Translations under genes and position numbers: made by a program
Shown here: piece by piece, positions 43,856-51,365 of the stretch
Layout: every line of letters starts with the position of its first letter
Numbering within the stretch: the first letter of the stretch is position 1
Source of the DNA: an uncultured Vicinamibacterales bacterium
GTDB taxonomy: Bacteria; Acidobacteriota; Vicinamibacteria; Vicinamibacterales; UBA8438
Direction of reading: 5' to 3'
Assembly (NCBI GenBank): GCA_958295905.1
Contig: OY282382.1
Coordinates: forward strand, 744,001-808,000
DNA: 64,000 nt
The notes under the pieces: model-generated
Told to the model about the DNA's origin: nothing
Database searches by the model: none
Seen by the model: only the letters and a program-made list of their open reading frames with translations

Positions 43856-45049
43856 CTATCTCGCTCGCCGGGCCGCCCCCGGGGTCAGGAGAGGCTGGAA
43901 CGGCGCCGCCAGCGAGAGCGTCTCGGTCCTCGGCGTGTAGCAGATCGTCTCGCTGCAGACCTGATACAGCACCGACAGCGGCAGGTCCACCACCTCCGGC
44001 CGGTCCGGGTTCGACCGGTGGAACACTTCCACGTTCGGCGTGACGGGAATCGCGACGTCGACCACCCCTTCGTAGACGTTGAGGGTGACCCCGAGCTGCG
44101 GGAACTCCCTCGGGTGGGTCGGCGGGTACTGCACCGTGCCCACGCGCAGACCCGGGGTGTCGGGAACCGTCACTTCCGAAGCGATGTAGCCCTCGGGGAG
44201 CGGCCGCCCGTACATGTGGAGACCCTCCTCGAGCTCGAACCGCACGTGAATCGTGGACTGGGTCTCGAACTGCATCGCCCGGTCGGACAGAAAGGCGGAG
44301 ATCCTCACCTGATCGGTGCCGAGCTCGACCGCCGGAGCCGCGTGACGGGCGAGGATCCCGCCGAGGACGGAGTTGCGGATCGTACCGGCCGACTCGCGGG
44401 TGGCGTAGTGACGGTGGAAGAACTTCTCGGTGACGACGCCGTTCTCGTCCGTCACGTAGACGCCTGGAAACGGTACCCCGTAGAAGCTGCGGCCGGCCGC
44501 CTGCTCCGGGTCGTCCGGTGAGATCAGGGTGTTGAGAATGCCGAACTCGCGGATCACCGCCGAGTCGGCGTCCGACAGGAGGTCGTAGGTCACGTCGTGC
44601 TCGTCGGCGAACGCCCCGAGCTGCTCCGGACTGTCGTAGCTCACGCCGTAGACGCGGATGCCTTCCTCTTCGAAGAGCCCCAGGTTCGTTTGCAGCTCGA
44701 CCAGCTGCGTTCGGCAGTACGGTCACCACACCGCCGAGCGATAGAACACGACGACCGACTTCGAATCACCCCGGTCCGCGTGGTAGTCGACGATGCGGCC
44801 CCGCTGATTCGGCAGCGAGAACTCCGGAAGCCGCTCGCCGATCTCGGGTCCCGTCGGAAACTCGTGGGTCGCCGGGTAGCGGCGCCCCGGATGACTGGCG
44901 GGCATGCCGATGGTGATGCCGAGGTCGTCGGTTCGGGTGCCCGGCTCCAGATCTTCGTGCGCGGAGCGGACCGGGACGGCGTCCTGCGCCACGACGGGGG
45001 TCGGAGCCGCCAGCAGCGCGAGCGCCGCCAGGAGTGTCCAGCGTGTCAT
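43856..45049 (-). CDS. Selenocysteine-containing redoxin fused to a DsbD-alpha-like domain
   Basis: A 397-residue protein if the in-frame TGA at 44725-44723 is read as selenocysteine (residue 109). N-terminal signal peptide (MTRWTLLAALALLAAPTPVV, cleavage near AQ). Residues about 70-225 are an AhpC/TSA-Redoxin domain: VVVFYRSAVW-U-PYCRTQLVEL, so the active site is UxxC (Sec109, Cys112), then GIRVYGVSYDSPEQL. Residues about 250-390 resemble the N-terminal domain of DsbD, with a Cys365/Cys370 pair in YQVCSETICYTP. The frame is open on both sides of the TGA and homology is continuous across it. A bacterial SECIS hairpin follows the TGA. ATG 45049 has GGAG 9 bases upstream; 45055 is an alternative. 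It should be a periplasmic thiol/selenol oxidoreductase. Confidence 0.88.
44692..44708 (-). promoter_or_regulatory. Putative bacterial SECIS hairpin
   Basis: Downstream of the UGA the mRNA reads GCAGCU-GGUCG-AGCUGC: a perfect 6-bp stem with a 5-nt loop. The stem starts at nucleotide 18 and the loop covers nucleotides 24-28, counting the U of UGA as 1. This is the distance and loop type (GGUC) of known SelB-binding elements such as that of E. coli fdhF. It lies inside the coding sequence, as bacterial SECIS elements do. Confidence 0.75.
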
Positions 45050-45120
45050 CGTCATCGTCTCCAGTTGTCGTCGGCCACGGCGACCGAGCCGGTCGCGTCG
45101 CTGCAAGCCGGCCCGGAAGT

Positions 45121-45193
45121 CGTCGCCTGCGGCTCCGATTGCCGCCCAACCAACCCTCACAGGAATCCGCGCCGTTCTGCGGCGCAGACTCCA
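45121..45193 (-). repeat. Repeat family A, hairpin-type copy
   Basis: CGTCGCCTGCGGCTCCGATT, GCCGCCCAACCAACCCTCAC, then the inverted repeat AGGAATCCGCGCCG-TTCTG-CGGCGCAGACTCC. It lies in the 533-base divergent spacer upstream of the selenoprotein gene. Apart from this copy and the family C copy the spacer shows no ORF or other element. Confidence 0.85.
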
Positions 45194-45240
45194 GGGTTCA
45201 TTTTACACGCCTGTTTCGCCCAGGGCGATCGACGCGGCGC

Positions 45241-45351
45241 CAGGGGCATCCCACGCTGACTGCGCGTGACGGCTCGCCCCCGATTCGCGGGGTCGCCACC
45301 GTCTTGCCGACCGGCCGGCGTCGCGTGAGTCCCACGATTCCGCCCGTCCGG
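45241..45351 (-). repeat. Dispersed repeat family C, copy 2
   Basis: Reverse complement of 14492-14597: starts CAGGGGCATCCCACGCTGAC, then TGCGCGTGACGGCTCGCCCC, CGATTCGCGGGG, CACCGTCTTGCCGACC and CCCACGATTCCGCCCGTCCG. The central hairpin is CCCCG-CGAAT-CGGGG on the minus strand. Confidence 0.85.
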
Positions 45352-45582
45352 AGCCCCAGGACCCGCCACGATTCCGCCTGCGCACGGCGGTGGCGGAGCG
45401 TGGGAGGGGCCTGACGTGGTGCCCGGGCGCGGGCGGGCGCGACTTCCGCTTGTCGGTCCCCGCAGCCGCGCGGATACGCGGTTTGCCACGCCGTCGGGCG
45501 GCGCGCTTGCGCGCGGGCCGTGTCCGGGGCCATCATGATGGGCAGCCCGGACGCAACGAGCCGGCGACAAGGAGGAAATCGA

Positions 45583-46596
45583 ATGAGTCATCGATCCAGG
45601 ATGGCGGCGTGCGCCTTGATCACGGGTCTGGCGCTGGTTCCGGTGTCGGCGGCCGGCCAGTCGCCGGCCGGACCGGAACCGCCCCGCACGCCGTGGGGGC
45701 AGCCCGACCTGCAGGGCATCTGGGACTTCCGCACCATCACCCCCCTGCAACGACCGGAGGATCGGGGTGACCAGGAGTTCCTGACCGAGGAGGAGGCGGC
45801 GAGCCTCGAGCGGGCGGCCGTCGACCGGGCGATCCGCCTGTGGGAGGCCGAGGCCCGGAGAACCGAGGCCGGCGGCAATGTCGGCGGCTACAACAACTTC
45901 TGGATGGACCAGGGAACGAAGCCCATCGAAACGCGGCGCACTTCGCTGATCGTGGACCCGCCGAACGGGAGACTGCCGGCGCTGTCCGCGGTCGGCGGGC
46001 AGCGCACGGACGCGCGGCGGGCGCACCTCGAGGAGCATCCGGCCGACTCCTACACCGATCGCAACACGTCCGATCGGTGCATCGTGGGGTTCAACGCCGG
46101 TCCCCCGATCACACCGCTCGCCTACAACCAGAACATGCAGCTCTTCCAGACCCCCGACCTTGTCGTGATCTACACCGAGATGGTGCACACGCCCCGCATG
46201 GTGCCGCTCGACGGCCGGCCCGCGCTCGACGCGGACATCCGTCTCTGGTCGGGCGACTCCCGCGGCCGCTGGGAGGGGGATACCCTCGTCATCAAGACCG
46301 CGAACTTCAACGACAAGCGCCAGTGGATCCCCCTCGGCTCGGCGGGGGCCGGCATGGGCACGACCGCCGGCATGACGCTGGTCGAGCGCATCAGGCGCGT
46401 GGACGGCGACACGCTCGAGTATGCGTTCACCGTGACCGATCCGGAGACCTGGTCGAGCCCCTGGACGGCGTCGATTCCGATGCAGCGCACCGACGCGCCG
46501 TTGTTCGAGTACGCCTGCCACGAAGGCAACTACTCCATGGTCGGCATCCTGGCCGGAGCGCGGATGGAAGAGGCCGCCGCCGAGGAGTCGCAGTAG
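45583..46596 (+). CDS. Secreted hypothetical protein (PWGxPDLQGxW family)
   Basis: A 337-residue protein from ATG 45583, preceded by GGAGG at 45571-45575. Signal peptide MSHRSRMAACALITGLALVP with cleavage near AAGQ (about 23). The mature protein starts with PPRTPWGQPDLQGIWDFRTI, a signature of a large secreted family common in Acidobacteriota and some other soil or marine bacteria. Further typical stretches are QGTKPIETRRTSLIVDPPNG and GRWEGDTLVIKTANFNDK, predicted to be beta-rich. No function is established; no catalytic motif is recognised. Confidence 0.85.
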   Translation: MSHRSRMAACALITGLALVPVSAAGQSPAGPEPPRTPWGQPDLQGIWDFRTITPLQRPEDRGDQEFLTEEEAASLERAAVDRAIRLWEAEARRTEAGGNVGGYNNFWMDQGTKPIETRRTSLIVDPPNGRLPALSAVGGQRTDARRAHLEEHPADSYTDRNTSDRCIVGFNAGPPITPLAYNQNMQLFQTPDLVVIYTEMVHTPRMVPLDGRPALDADIRLWSGDSRGRWEGDTLVIKTANFNDKRQWIPLGSAGAGMGTTAGMTLVERIRRVDGDTLEYAFTVTDPETWSSPWTASIPMQRTDAPLFEYACHEGNYSMVGILAGARMEEAAAEESQ

Positions 46597-46663
46597 TCGC
46601 GCGGCGCCATGCCCGCGCGCACGTGCTTCTCCGTCTCCAGATGGAACAAAAGTGGGGCGGGCG

Positions 46664-47086
46664 TCATGCGGGTACCCGGAACCCCTCTACGTCCGCCGCG
46701 GCCAGCAGCCGTTGGTCTCGACACACGAACGTGAGGGCGCCCGCAATCTGCTCCCGGACCAGGAGCGCCGCCCCGAGCTGCCCCGCATCGGCAGCCCGCA
46801 GCGGGTGCCGCGCCAACAGCGCCTCCGCCCGCGATCGGACGGCGAGCAGGTCGGTCACTTCATCCCACCGACCGGCGAGATCGCCGAGCCGGTCGAGCAC
46901 TTCGCGGCGCTGCCGCCGCGACAGCGACCCATCGCGCGTCCGCCGCTCGATGGCGCCCGTGATCTCGGTGCGCGTCCAGACCCACGTGACGATGTGATCA
47001 TCTTCGGCCAGCCAGCCGCGAACCAGATCGCTGTCGGGCTCGGCGGCCATCAACGGCACGAGCGCCGACGCGTCCCAGTACCTCAA
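46664..47086 (-). CDS. PIN-domain toxin (VapC-like ribonuclease)
   Basis: A 140-residue PIN protein starting MRYWDASALVPLMAAEPDSD. Conserved acidic metal ligands are Asp5, Glu near 41 (RTEITGAI), Asp near 98 (LRAADAGQLGAAL) and Asp near 123 (CRDQRLL). VapC toxins cleave tRNA or rRNA when freed from antitoxin. The gene overlaps the upstream antitoxin gene by 4 bases (ATGA), the classical arrangement. Confidence 0.88.
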   Translation of the reverse strand: MRYWDASALVPLMAAEPDSDLVRGWLAEDDHIVTWVWTRTEITGAIERRTRDGSLSRRQRREVLDRLGDLAGRWDEVTDLLAVRSRAEALLARHPLRAADAGQLGAALLVREQIAGALTFVCRDQRLLAAADVEGFRVPA

Positions 47087-47364
47087 AACCGGTCCGCCCG
47101 ATCCTCGGCCAGCGCCGCCGAGAGACTGACCGGCAGCGCCAACGGCGGGGATTCCAGCATGGCCGCGGCGCTTCCCCGGCCCGGCCTCAACAGGCCCGAG
47201 CCGATCAAACGCTCGCGGACTCCCCGATCGCCCGCCGTCCCGGGAGGCACCAGTCTGGCTACGGGCGCCCCGCGGTCGAGAACTTCCACCTCACCGCCGC
47301 GACGGACTTCCCGGAGATAGCGGGACAGGTTCGTCTTCAGTTCGGATACCGACGCGGCACTCAT
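47083..47364 (-). CDS. Phd/YefM-like antitoxin (VapB)
   Basis: A 93-residue protein from ATG 47364. The N-terminal DNA-binding part MSAASVSELKTNLSRYLREV then VRRGGEVEVLDRGAPVARLV is the Phd/YefM fold pattern. The C-terminal part is disordered-looking and Leu/Ala-rich, suited to wrap around the toxin. Toxin and antitoxin overlap and should be autoregulated by the pair. An upstream ATG at 47400 is possible but adds non-conserved residues. Confidence 0.85.
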   Translation of the reverse strand: MSAASVSELKTNLSRYLREVRRGGEVEVLDRGAPVARLVPPGTAGDRGVRERLIGSGLLRPGRGSAAAMLESPPLALPVSLSAALAEDRADRF

Positions 47365-47904
47365 CGTGACCAGTATGACCTGCGCATTCTGGTCCTGCAA
47401 GTCATTTCCCGCGCCGTCCGTCGATGTCCCGCCCCGGCTCGACGAGCGGGAAGTCAGACGGGTAGAGCAAAGCCGACCCCCGGCCCCCGCGGGCGCCGGC
47501 TTGGTGACCGTGAAACTCTATTGCTCTTTCGTGCGTTCCGGGTGGTCACGCGAAGCGTGCCTATGAGGGTCTGGGCGTTGAGCGGGACCGCCGGCGACGA
47601 TTTCGGCGGCGGCGCCTCGACGCCGGCCGCGCTCCGACGCCGCCGTCAGGTGCCGGGACCGCGGGAGGTGCACGTCAAGAGTGAGGCGCCGCCGCTGGAA
47701 CCGGTCCCCGATGGATCACTAGGCGCGCCAAAGCCCAAGAAAAGCCCGTTCGGGAGGGCTTCGGGGCCGAGAACGGTACGGAAATCGCCAACCTGACGGC
47801 ACCCGGGGCCGTCAGGTCACGAATTTAACGTGCACCCGCCCGCGGACCGGTGCTGCCCTTCGACCGCTGGATGGGATAAATTGATGGGCACCCAAGGAGG
47901 AACC
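47365..47904. other. Divergent intergenic region
   Basis: A 540-base spacer between the antitoxin gene and the dehydrogenase fusion. 47574-47607 (GTTGAGCGGGACCGCCGGCG, ACGATTTC) weakly resembles repeat family A. AAGCCC-GTTCGGGA-GGGCTT at 47742-47761 is a short hairpin without a T run. GGCGCGCC lies at 47722. No believable ORF; promoters for both flanks must be here. Confidence 0.5.
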
Positions 47905-50286
47905 ATGAGCCAACTCCGCCCCCCCCGCCGTCCGTTGCTCGCGCTCTGCCTGGCCCTCGCCGTCGGTGGCGCGGTCCTTTCCGCCCAGCGCCGGGACGGG
48001 GTTCCGGCGGTGCCCGGGCCGACCGCGCCGCGGGTGCTGCGCACCGCCGAGGTGCCGCGCATCCGGGTGGTGCCGGTCGCCACCGGCCTGTCCCACCCCT
48101 GGGGCATGGCGTTCCGCAGCAACGGCGACATCCTCGTGACCGAGCGGGACCGCGGGACGTTGCGGGTGGTGCGGGACGGCCAGCTGCTGAACCGCGCGGT
48201 TCCCGGCGTGCCCGAGGTCTTCGCCGAATCCGATCGCGCCGGGCTCATGGACGTCGCGGTGCATCCGGACGACGATCGGATGGTCTACCTGACCTACAGC
48301 AAGTCGGTCGTCCGGGACGGCGAGGAGGGGGTGACGGTGGCCCTGGCCCGCGGGCGGCTCGACACCGGGGCGCTGACCGAGGTGCGGGACATCTTCGTGG
48401 CCGAGGGGCTCGACCGCGGCATCGCCGCGTCGCGCATCATCTGGGGCCCCGACGGCTCGCTCTACATGACGGTGGGCGGGTCCTACGTCTTCGCCGACAC
48501 CGGCAGCTACGCGCAGGACCCCCGGAATCACTTCGGCAAGCTCATGCGGCTGACCGAGGACGGCGCCGCGCCGGCCGACAACCCGTTCGTGGGCGACCCC
48601 GGCTATCTGCCGGAGATCTACTCGCTGGGCCACCGGAACCAGCTCGGGCTGGCGTGGCATCCCGAGACCGGCGATCTGTGGGCGACCGAGAACGGGCCGC
48701 AGGGCGGCGACGAGGCGAACATCATCCGGCCGGGCGCGAACTACGGGTGGCCGATCGCGTCCTACAGCCGCGAGTACTCCGGGGTGCGGGTCACCGAGAC
48801 GCCGTGGCGGCCGGAGTTCGAGGACGCCGCGGTGCTCTGGTGGCCTTCGATCGGGCCGTCGGGGCTGACGTTCTACAACGGCCCGCACTTTCCCGCGTGG
48901 CAGGGCAACCTCATGGTCGGCTCGATGATGGAGGGGCGGATGCCCCGCACCGGCCACATCGACCGCGTCGTGTTCAACCGCCGGGGGGAGGAGATCCGGC
49001 GGGAATCGATCCTCACCGAGCTGCGGCAGCGGGTGCGCGACGTGCGGCAGGGACCCGACGGCTATCTCTACGTCCTGACCGACGAGGACGACGCGGTCCT
49101 CTTCCGCATCGAGCCGGCCCGCGCGTTCGTCGATCCGCCGGGCAGCGCCATCTTCGTCGAGCGGGCGGAAGAGCCGCGGGTGGCGCCGGCGCCCGAGTCC
49201 GAGTGGACGGCCGAGCAGCGGGCGCTGGTCGAGAAATACGCGCCGGACGGCGACCCGGGGAACGCGCTGCGCACCCTCGTCCGGTTGCCGGTTCTCGCCG
49301 ACCGCGTGATGCCGCTGCTGACCTGGGTGTCCAACGATTCGACGCTCTCGCCGCGGCATCGCGCGCTGCTCGTCCTGCGGACGGCGTGGCTCGCGCAGAA
49401 CGGCTATCTGTGGTCTTCGCACGCCGGCCGGAGCGATCACGGGCTGACCGGCGACGAGGTGCAGCGCATCGCGGCGGGGGCCGGCGACGGCTGGAGCACC
49501 TTCGAGCGGACCCTGATCGAGCTGGCCGACGAGCTGTTCCGGAACGCCGCGGTGACCGACCGCACCTGGACCGAGTTGACGCGGATGTACGAGCTGGAGA
49601 GCGTGGCCGACGCGGTGGTGACGGTGAACGAGATCACCGCGGCGCCGATCCTCCTGAACTCCCTCGGGGTCCAGCCCGACCCCGGGTCGGAGCGCCTCAT
49701 GCCCAGCGACGACGTGGCCTACCGCATCGACGCGCCCGACCGCGGGCCGCCCCTGTCGGCGCCGCGCATCGAGCCGATCGAGGGCGACGGCCTGCGGGTC
49801 GGCCGCACGTTGCGCCGGCATCCTGCGATGGCCGAGCGGTGGTACGCGAACCCGCGCTACGTGCTCGACGAGGACCAGTCGCGCCTGACCCCGCACGACC
49901 GCGAGCTGGTCATCCTGCGCACCGGATGGAACGCCCGGGCGGTCTACGAGTGGGCGAAGCACGTGGGCAGCGTGGGGCGCGCCCGCGAGCACGGGCTCGA
50001 TCCGCTGTGGATCGCGCAGGGGCAGGACGCCCCCGGCTGGAACGCGCGCGAGCGCCTGCTCATCGACGCCGCCGACGAGATGCACACCGACACCATGATC
50101 TCGGACGAGACCTGGGCCGCCCTGTCCGAGCACTACGACACGCACCAGCTCGTGAGCATCGCGGCCACCGCGGCCCGCTACCGCAAGGTGTCGATGACCC
50201 TGAACGCGTTCGGGGTGCAGCCGCTGCCGGACGACGAGCGGTTCCCGGTGCTGGAAGGGTACCGGGACCAGGCGTCTGCGCCGTAG
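47905..50286 (+). CDS. Glucose/sorbosone dehydrogenase fused to two carboxymuconolactone-decarboxylase-like domains
   Basis: A 793-residue protein from ATG 47905 with AAGGAGG 4-5 bases upstream. Signal peptide MSQLRPPRRPLLALCLALAV, cleavage near SAQ. Residues about 50-430 are the PQQ-dependent sugar dehydrogenase beta-propeller: ATGLSHPWGMAFRSNGDILV, GLMDVAVHPD, EIYSLGHRNQLGLAWHPETG, GPQGGDEANII and YGWPIASYSREYSG. Residues about 455-600 and 630-790 are two alpha-helical AhpD/CMD-like repeats: LSPRHRALLVLRTAWLAQNG with SHAGRSDHGLTGDEVQRI, and LTPHDRELVILRTGWNARAV with EWAKHVGSVGRAREHGL. The CMD repeats lack the CxxC of AhpD. The propeller likely oxidises a sugar in the periplasm. The TAG stop lies in the loop of a repeat hairpin. 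Confidence 0.88.
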   Translation: MSQLRPPRRPLLALCLALAVGGAVLSAQRRDGVPAVPGPTAPRVLRTAEVPRIRVVPVATGLSHPWGMAFRSNGDILVTERDRGTLRVVRDGQLLNRAVPGVPEVFAESDRAGLMDVAVHPDDDRMVYLTYSKSVVRDGEEGVTVALARGRLDTGALTEVRDIFVAEGLDRGIAASRIIWGPDGSLYMTVGGSYVFADTGSYAQDPRNHFGKLMRLTEDGAAPADNPFVGDPGYLPEIYSLGHRNQLGLAWHPETGDLWATENGPQGGDEANIIRPGANYGWPIASYSREYSGVRVTETPWRPEFEDAAVLWWPSIGPSGLTFYNGPHFPAWQGNLMVGSMMEGRMPRTGHIDRVVFNRRGEEIRRESILTELRQRVRDVRQGPDGYLYVLTDEDDAVLFRIEPARAFVDPPGSAIFVERAEEPRVAPAPESEWTAEQRALVEKYAPDGDPGNALRTLVRLPVLADRVMPLLTWVSNDSTLSPRHRALLVLRTAWLAQNGYLWSSHAGRSDHGLTGDEVQRIAAGAGDGWSTFERTLIELADELFRNAAVTDRTWTELTRMYELESVADAVVTVNEITAAPILLNSLGVQPDPGSERLMPSDDVAYRIDAPDRGPPLSAPRIEPIEGDGLRVGRTLRRHPAMAERWYANPRYVLDEDQSRLTPHDRELVILRTGWNARAVYEWAKHVGSVGRAREHGLDPLWIAQGQDAPGWNARERLLIDAADEMHTDTMISDETWAALSEHYDTHQLVSIAATAARYRKVSMTLNAFGVQPLPDDERFPVLEGYRDQASAP

Positions 50287-50343
50287 AACGGCGCGGATTC
50301 CTGGAGGGTTTGTTGGGCGGTGAGCGGAGCCGCAGGCGACGCT
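50275..50343 (+). repeat. Repeat family A, hairpin-type copy overlapping a stop codon
   Basis: TCTGCGCCG (50275-50283), loop TAGAA, CGGCGCGGA (50289-50297), then TTCCTGGAGGGTTTGTTGGG and CGGTGAGCGGAGCCGCAGGC. The TAG of the loop is the stop codon of the dehydrogenase fusion. Confidence 0.85.
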
Positions 50344-50370
50344 CTTTTCACGACACGGAGCCTCACGCCA

Positions 50371-51087
50371 TTGCTGCTGGACAAGGTCCTCACGCTGTTC
50401 GTGATGCCGGTCGGCGTTGCCTGCATCGCGGGAGCGCTCGCATTGGCGGTGGCCGCACGCGGGCTCCGCCGCGGCGCGGTCGGGCTGATCGCATTCACGA
50501 CCGTCTGGCTCTGGGCCTGGTCGACGCCATTCGTCGCCGGTTGCGTCACCAGACCCCTCGTCGAGCGATATCCGCCCCGGCCCGCCGTGGAATTGCCTGC
50601 CGCCGATGCGATCGTGCTGCTCGCCGGCCCCGACGCCGAGCGGGTCCGGCATTCCGCGCGGCTCTACCATGCCGGCAAGGCCCCGTTGATCATCGTGACC
50701 GGCGGTCTCGTGTGGGACGGCCCGGCCCTGTCGGAAGCGAGGGTCCTGCAGCGCCAGCTTCGTGCGCTGGGCGTGCCGGACCACGCCCTGCTCATCGAGG
50801 ACGACAGCCGCAACACCAGACAGAACGCCCTGTTCACGGCAGAGCTTGCCGCCACCCTGGGGATCGAGCATGTACTGCTGGTCACCTCCGCCTGGCACAT
50901 GCCACGCGCCGCGGCCGCCTTCGGCCGCACGGCGCTGCATGTGATCGCGGCTGCGCCTTCGCGGCGAATCCGCGGCACTCCCTCGATTTTCCAGGCCCTT
51001 CCGAACGCCCCGGCGCTGAGCGCCAGCACCGCGGCGCTCCGGGAATACCTCGGTCTGGTGGTCTACCGTCTCCGCGGTTGGACGTGA
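50371..51087 (+). CDS. YdcF/SanA/ElyC family (DUF218) membrane protein
   Basis: About 238 residues. Two N-terminal hydrophobic segments (LLLDKVLTLFVMPVGVACIA and GAVGLIAFTTVWLWAWSTPF) precede the DUF218 domain: DAIVLLAGPDAERVRHSARL, IIVTGGLVW, LIEDDSRNTRQNALFTAEL and LLVTSAWHMPRAAAAFGR. ElyC-like members affect envelope biogenesis and undecaprenyl-phosphate use in E. coli. The start is uncertain: TTG 50371 is preferred because the GTG at 50320 lies inside a dispersed repeat; an ATG at 50404 is also possible. Confidence 0.82.
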   Translation: MLLDKVLTLFVMPVGVACIAGALALAVAARGLRRGAVGLIAFTTVWLWAWSTPFVAGCVTRPLVERYPPRPAVELPAADAIVLLAGPDAERVRHSARLYHAGKAPLIIVTGGLVWDGPALSEARVLQRQLRALGVPDHALLIEDDSRNTRQNALFTAELAATLGIEHVLLVTSAWHMPRAAAAFGRTALHVIAAAPSRRIRGTPSIFQALPNAPALSASTAALREYLGLVVYRLRGWT

Positions 51088-51365
51088 ACGTGCTCGACGT
51101 ATCGTCGGACGAATGCAGGATGGAGCCGCCCCTTCGGCCCTCGTACCGGGAGGAGATTCGAAGTTGTGCCGCATCCAGTCGGGGCCGTATTCGGCCCAAA
51201 CGTGTCGTGCAGTGGTTGAAAATCGCCGAAATCTGACAAATCTGACCGATCGGAGCCGTTTCCGCGCCGCCGCCGGCCGGTTCTGGCGCGCCGCGGAGTT
51301 GCCGCGAGCTGCCGATACCCGGTGGGAGTCCTCCAAAACCAATCGACTCCATATATGGCCAAGCC
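51088..51365. other. Upstream region of the glycan operon
   Basis: A 278-base spacer, visibly more AT-rich near 51200-51260 and 51330-51365 than its surroundings. It should carry the promoter of the 51366-64000 operon. The strings TTGAAA (51216) and TATATGG (51352) are seen but not in a convincing -35/-10 arrangement. No ORF. Confidence 0.45.

Noticed and set aside
43856..44644. A separate 262-codon gene downstream of the TGA
   Set aside because: It would start in the middle of a redoxin fold and lack the active-site segment; joining through selenocysteine explains both halves.
51216..51244. A sigma-70 promoter for the glycan operon (TTGAAA with AATCTG 17 bases later)
   Set aside because: The -10 match is poor; reported only as unproven.
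47812..51342. A 1176-codon minus-strand open frame
   Set aside because: Antisense shadow of the dehydrogenase fusion and YdcF genes; low-complexity composition and no motif.
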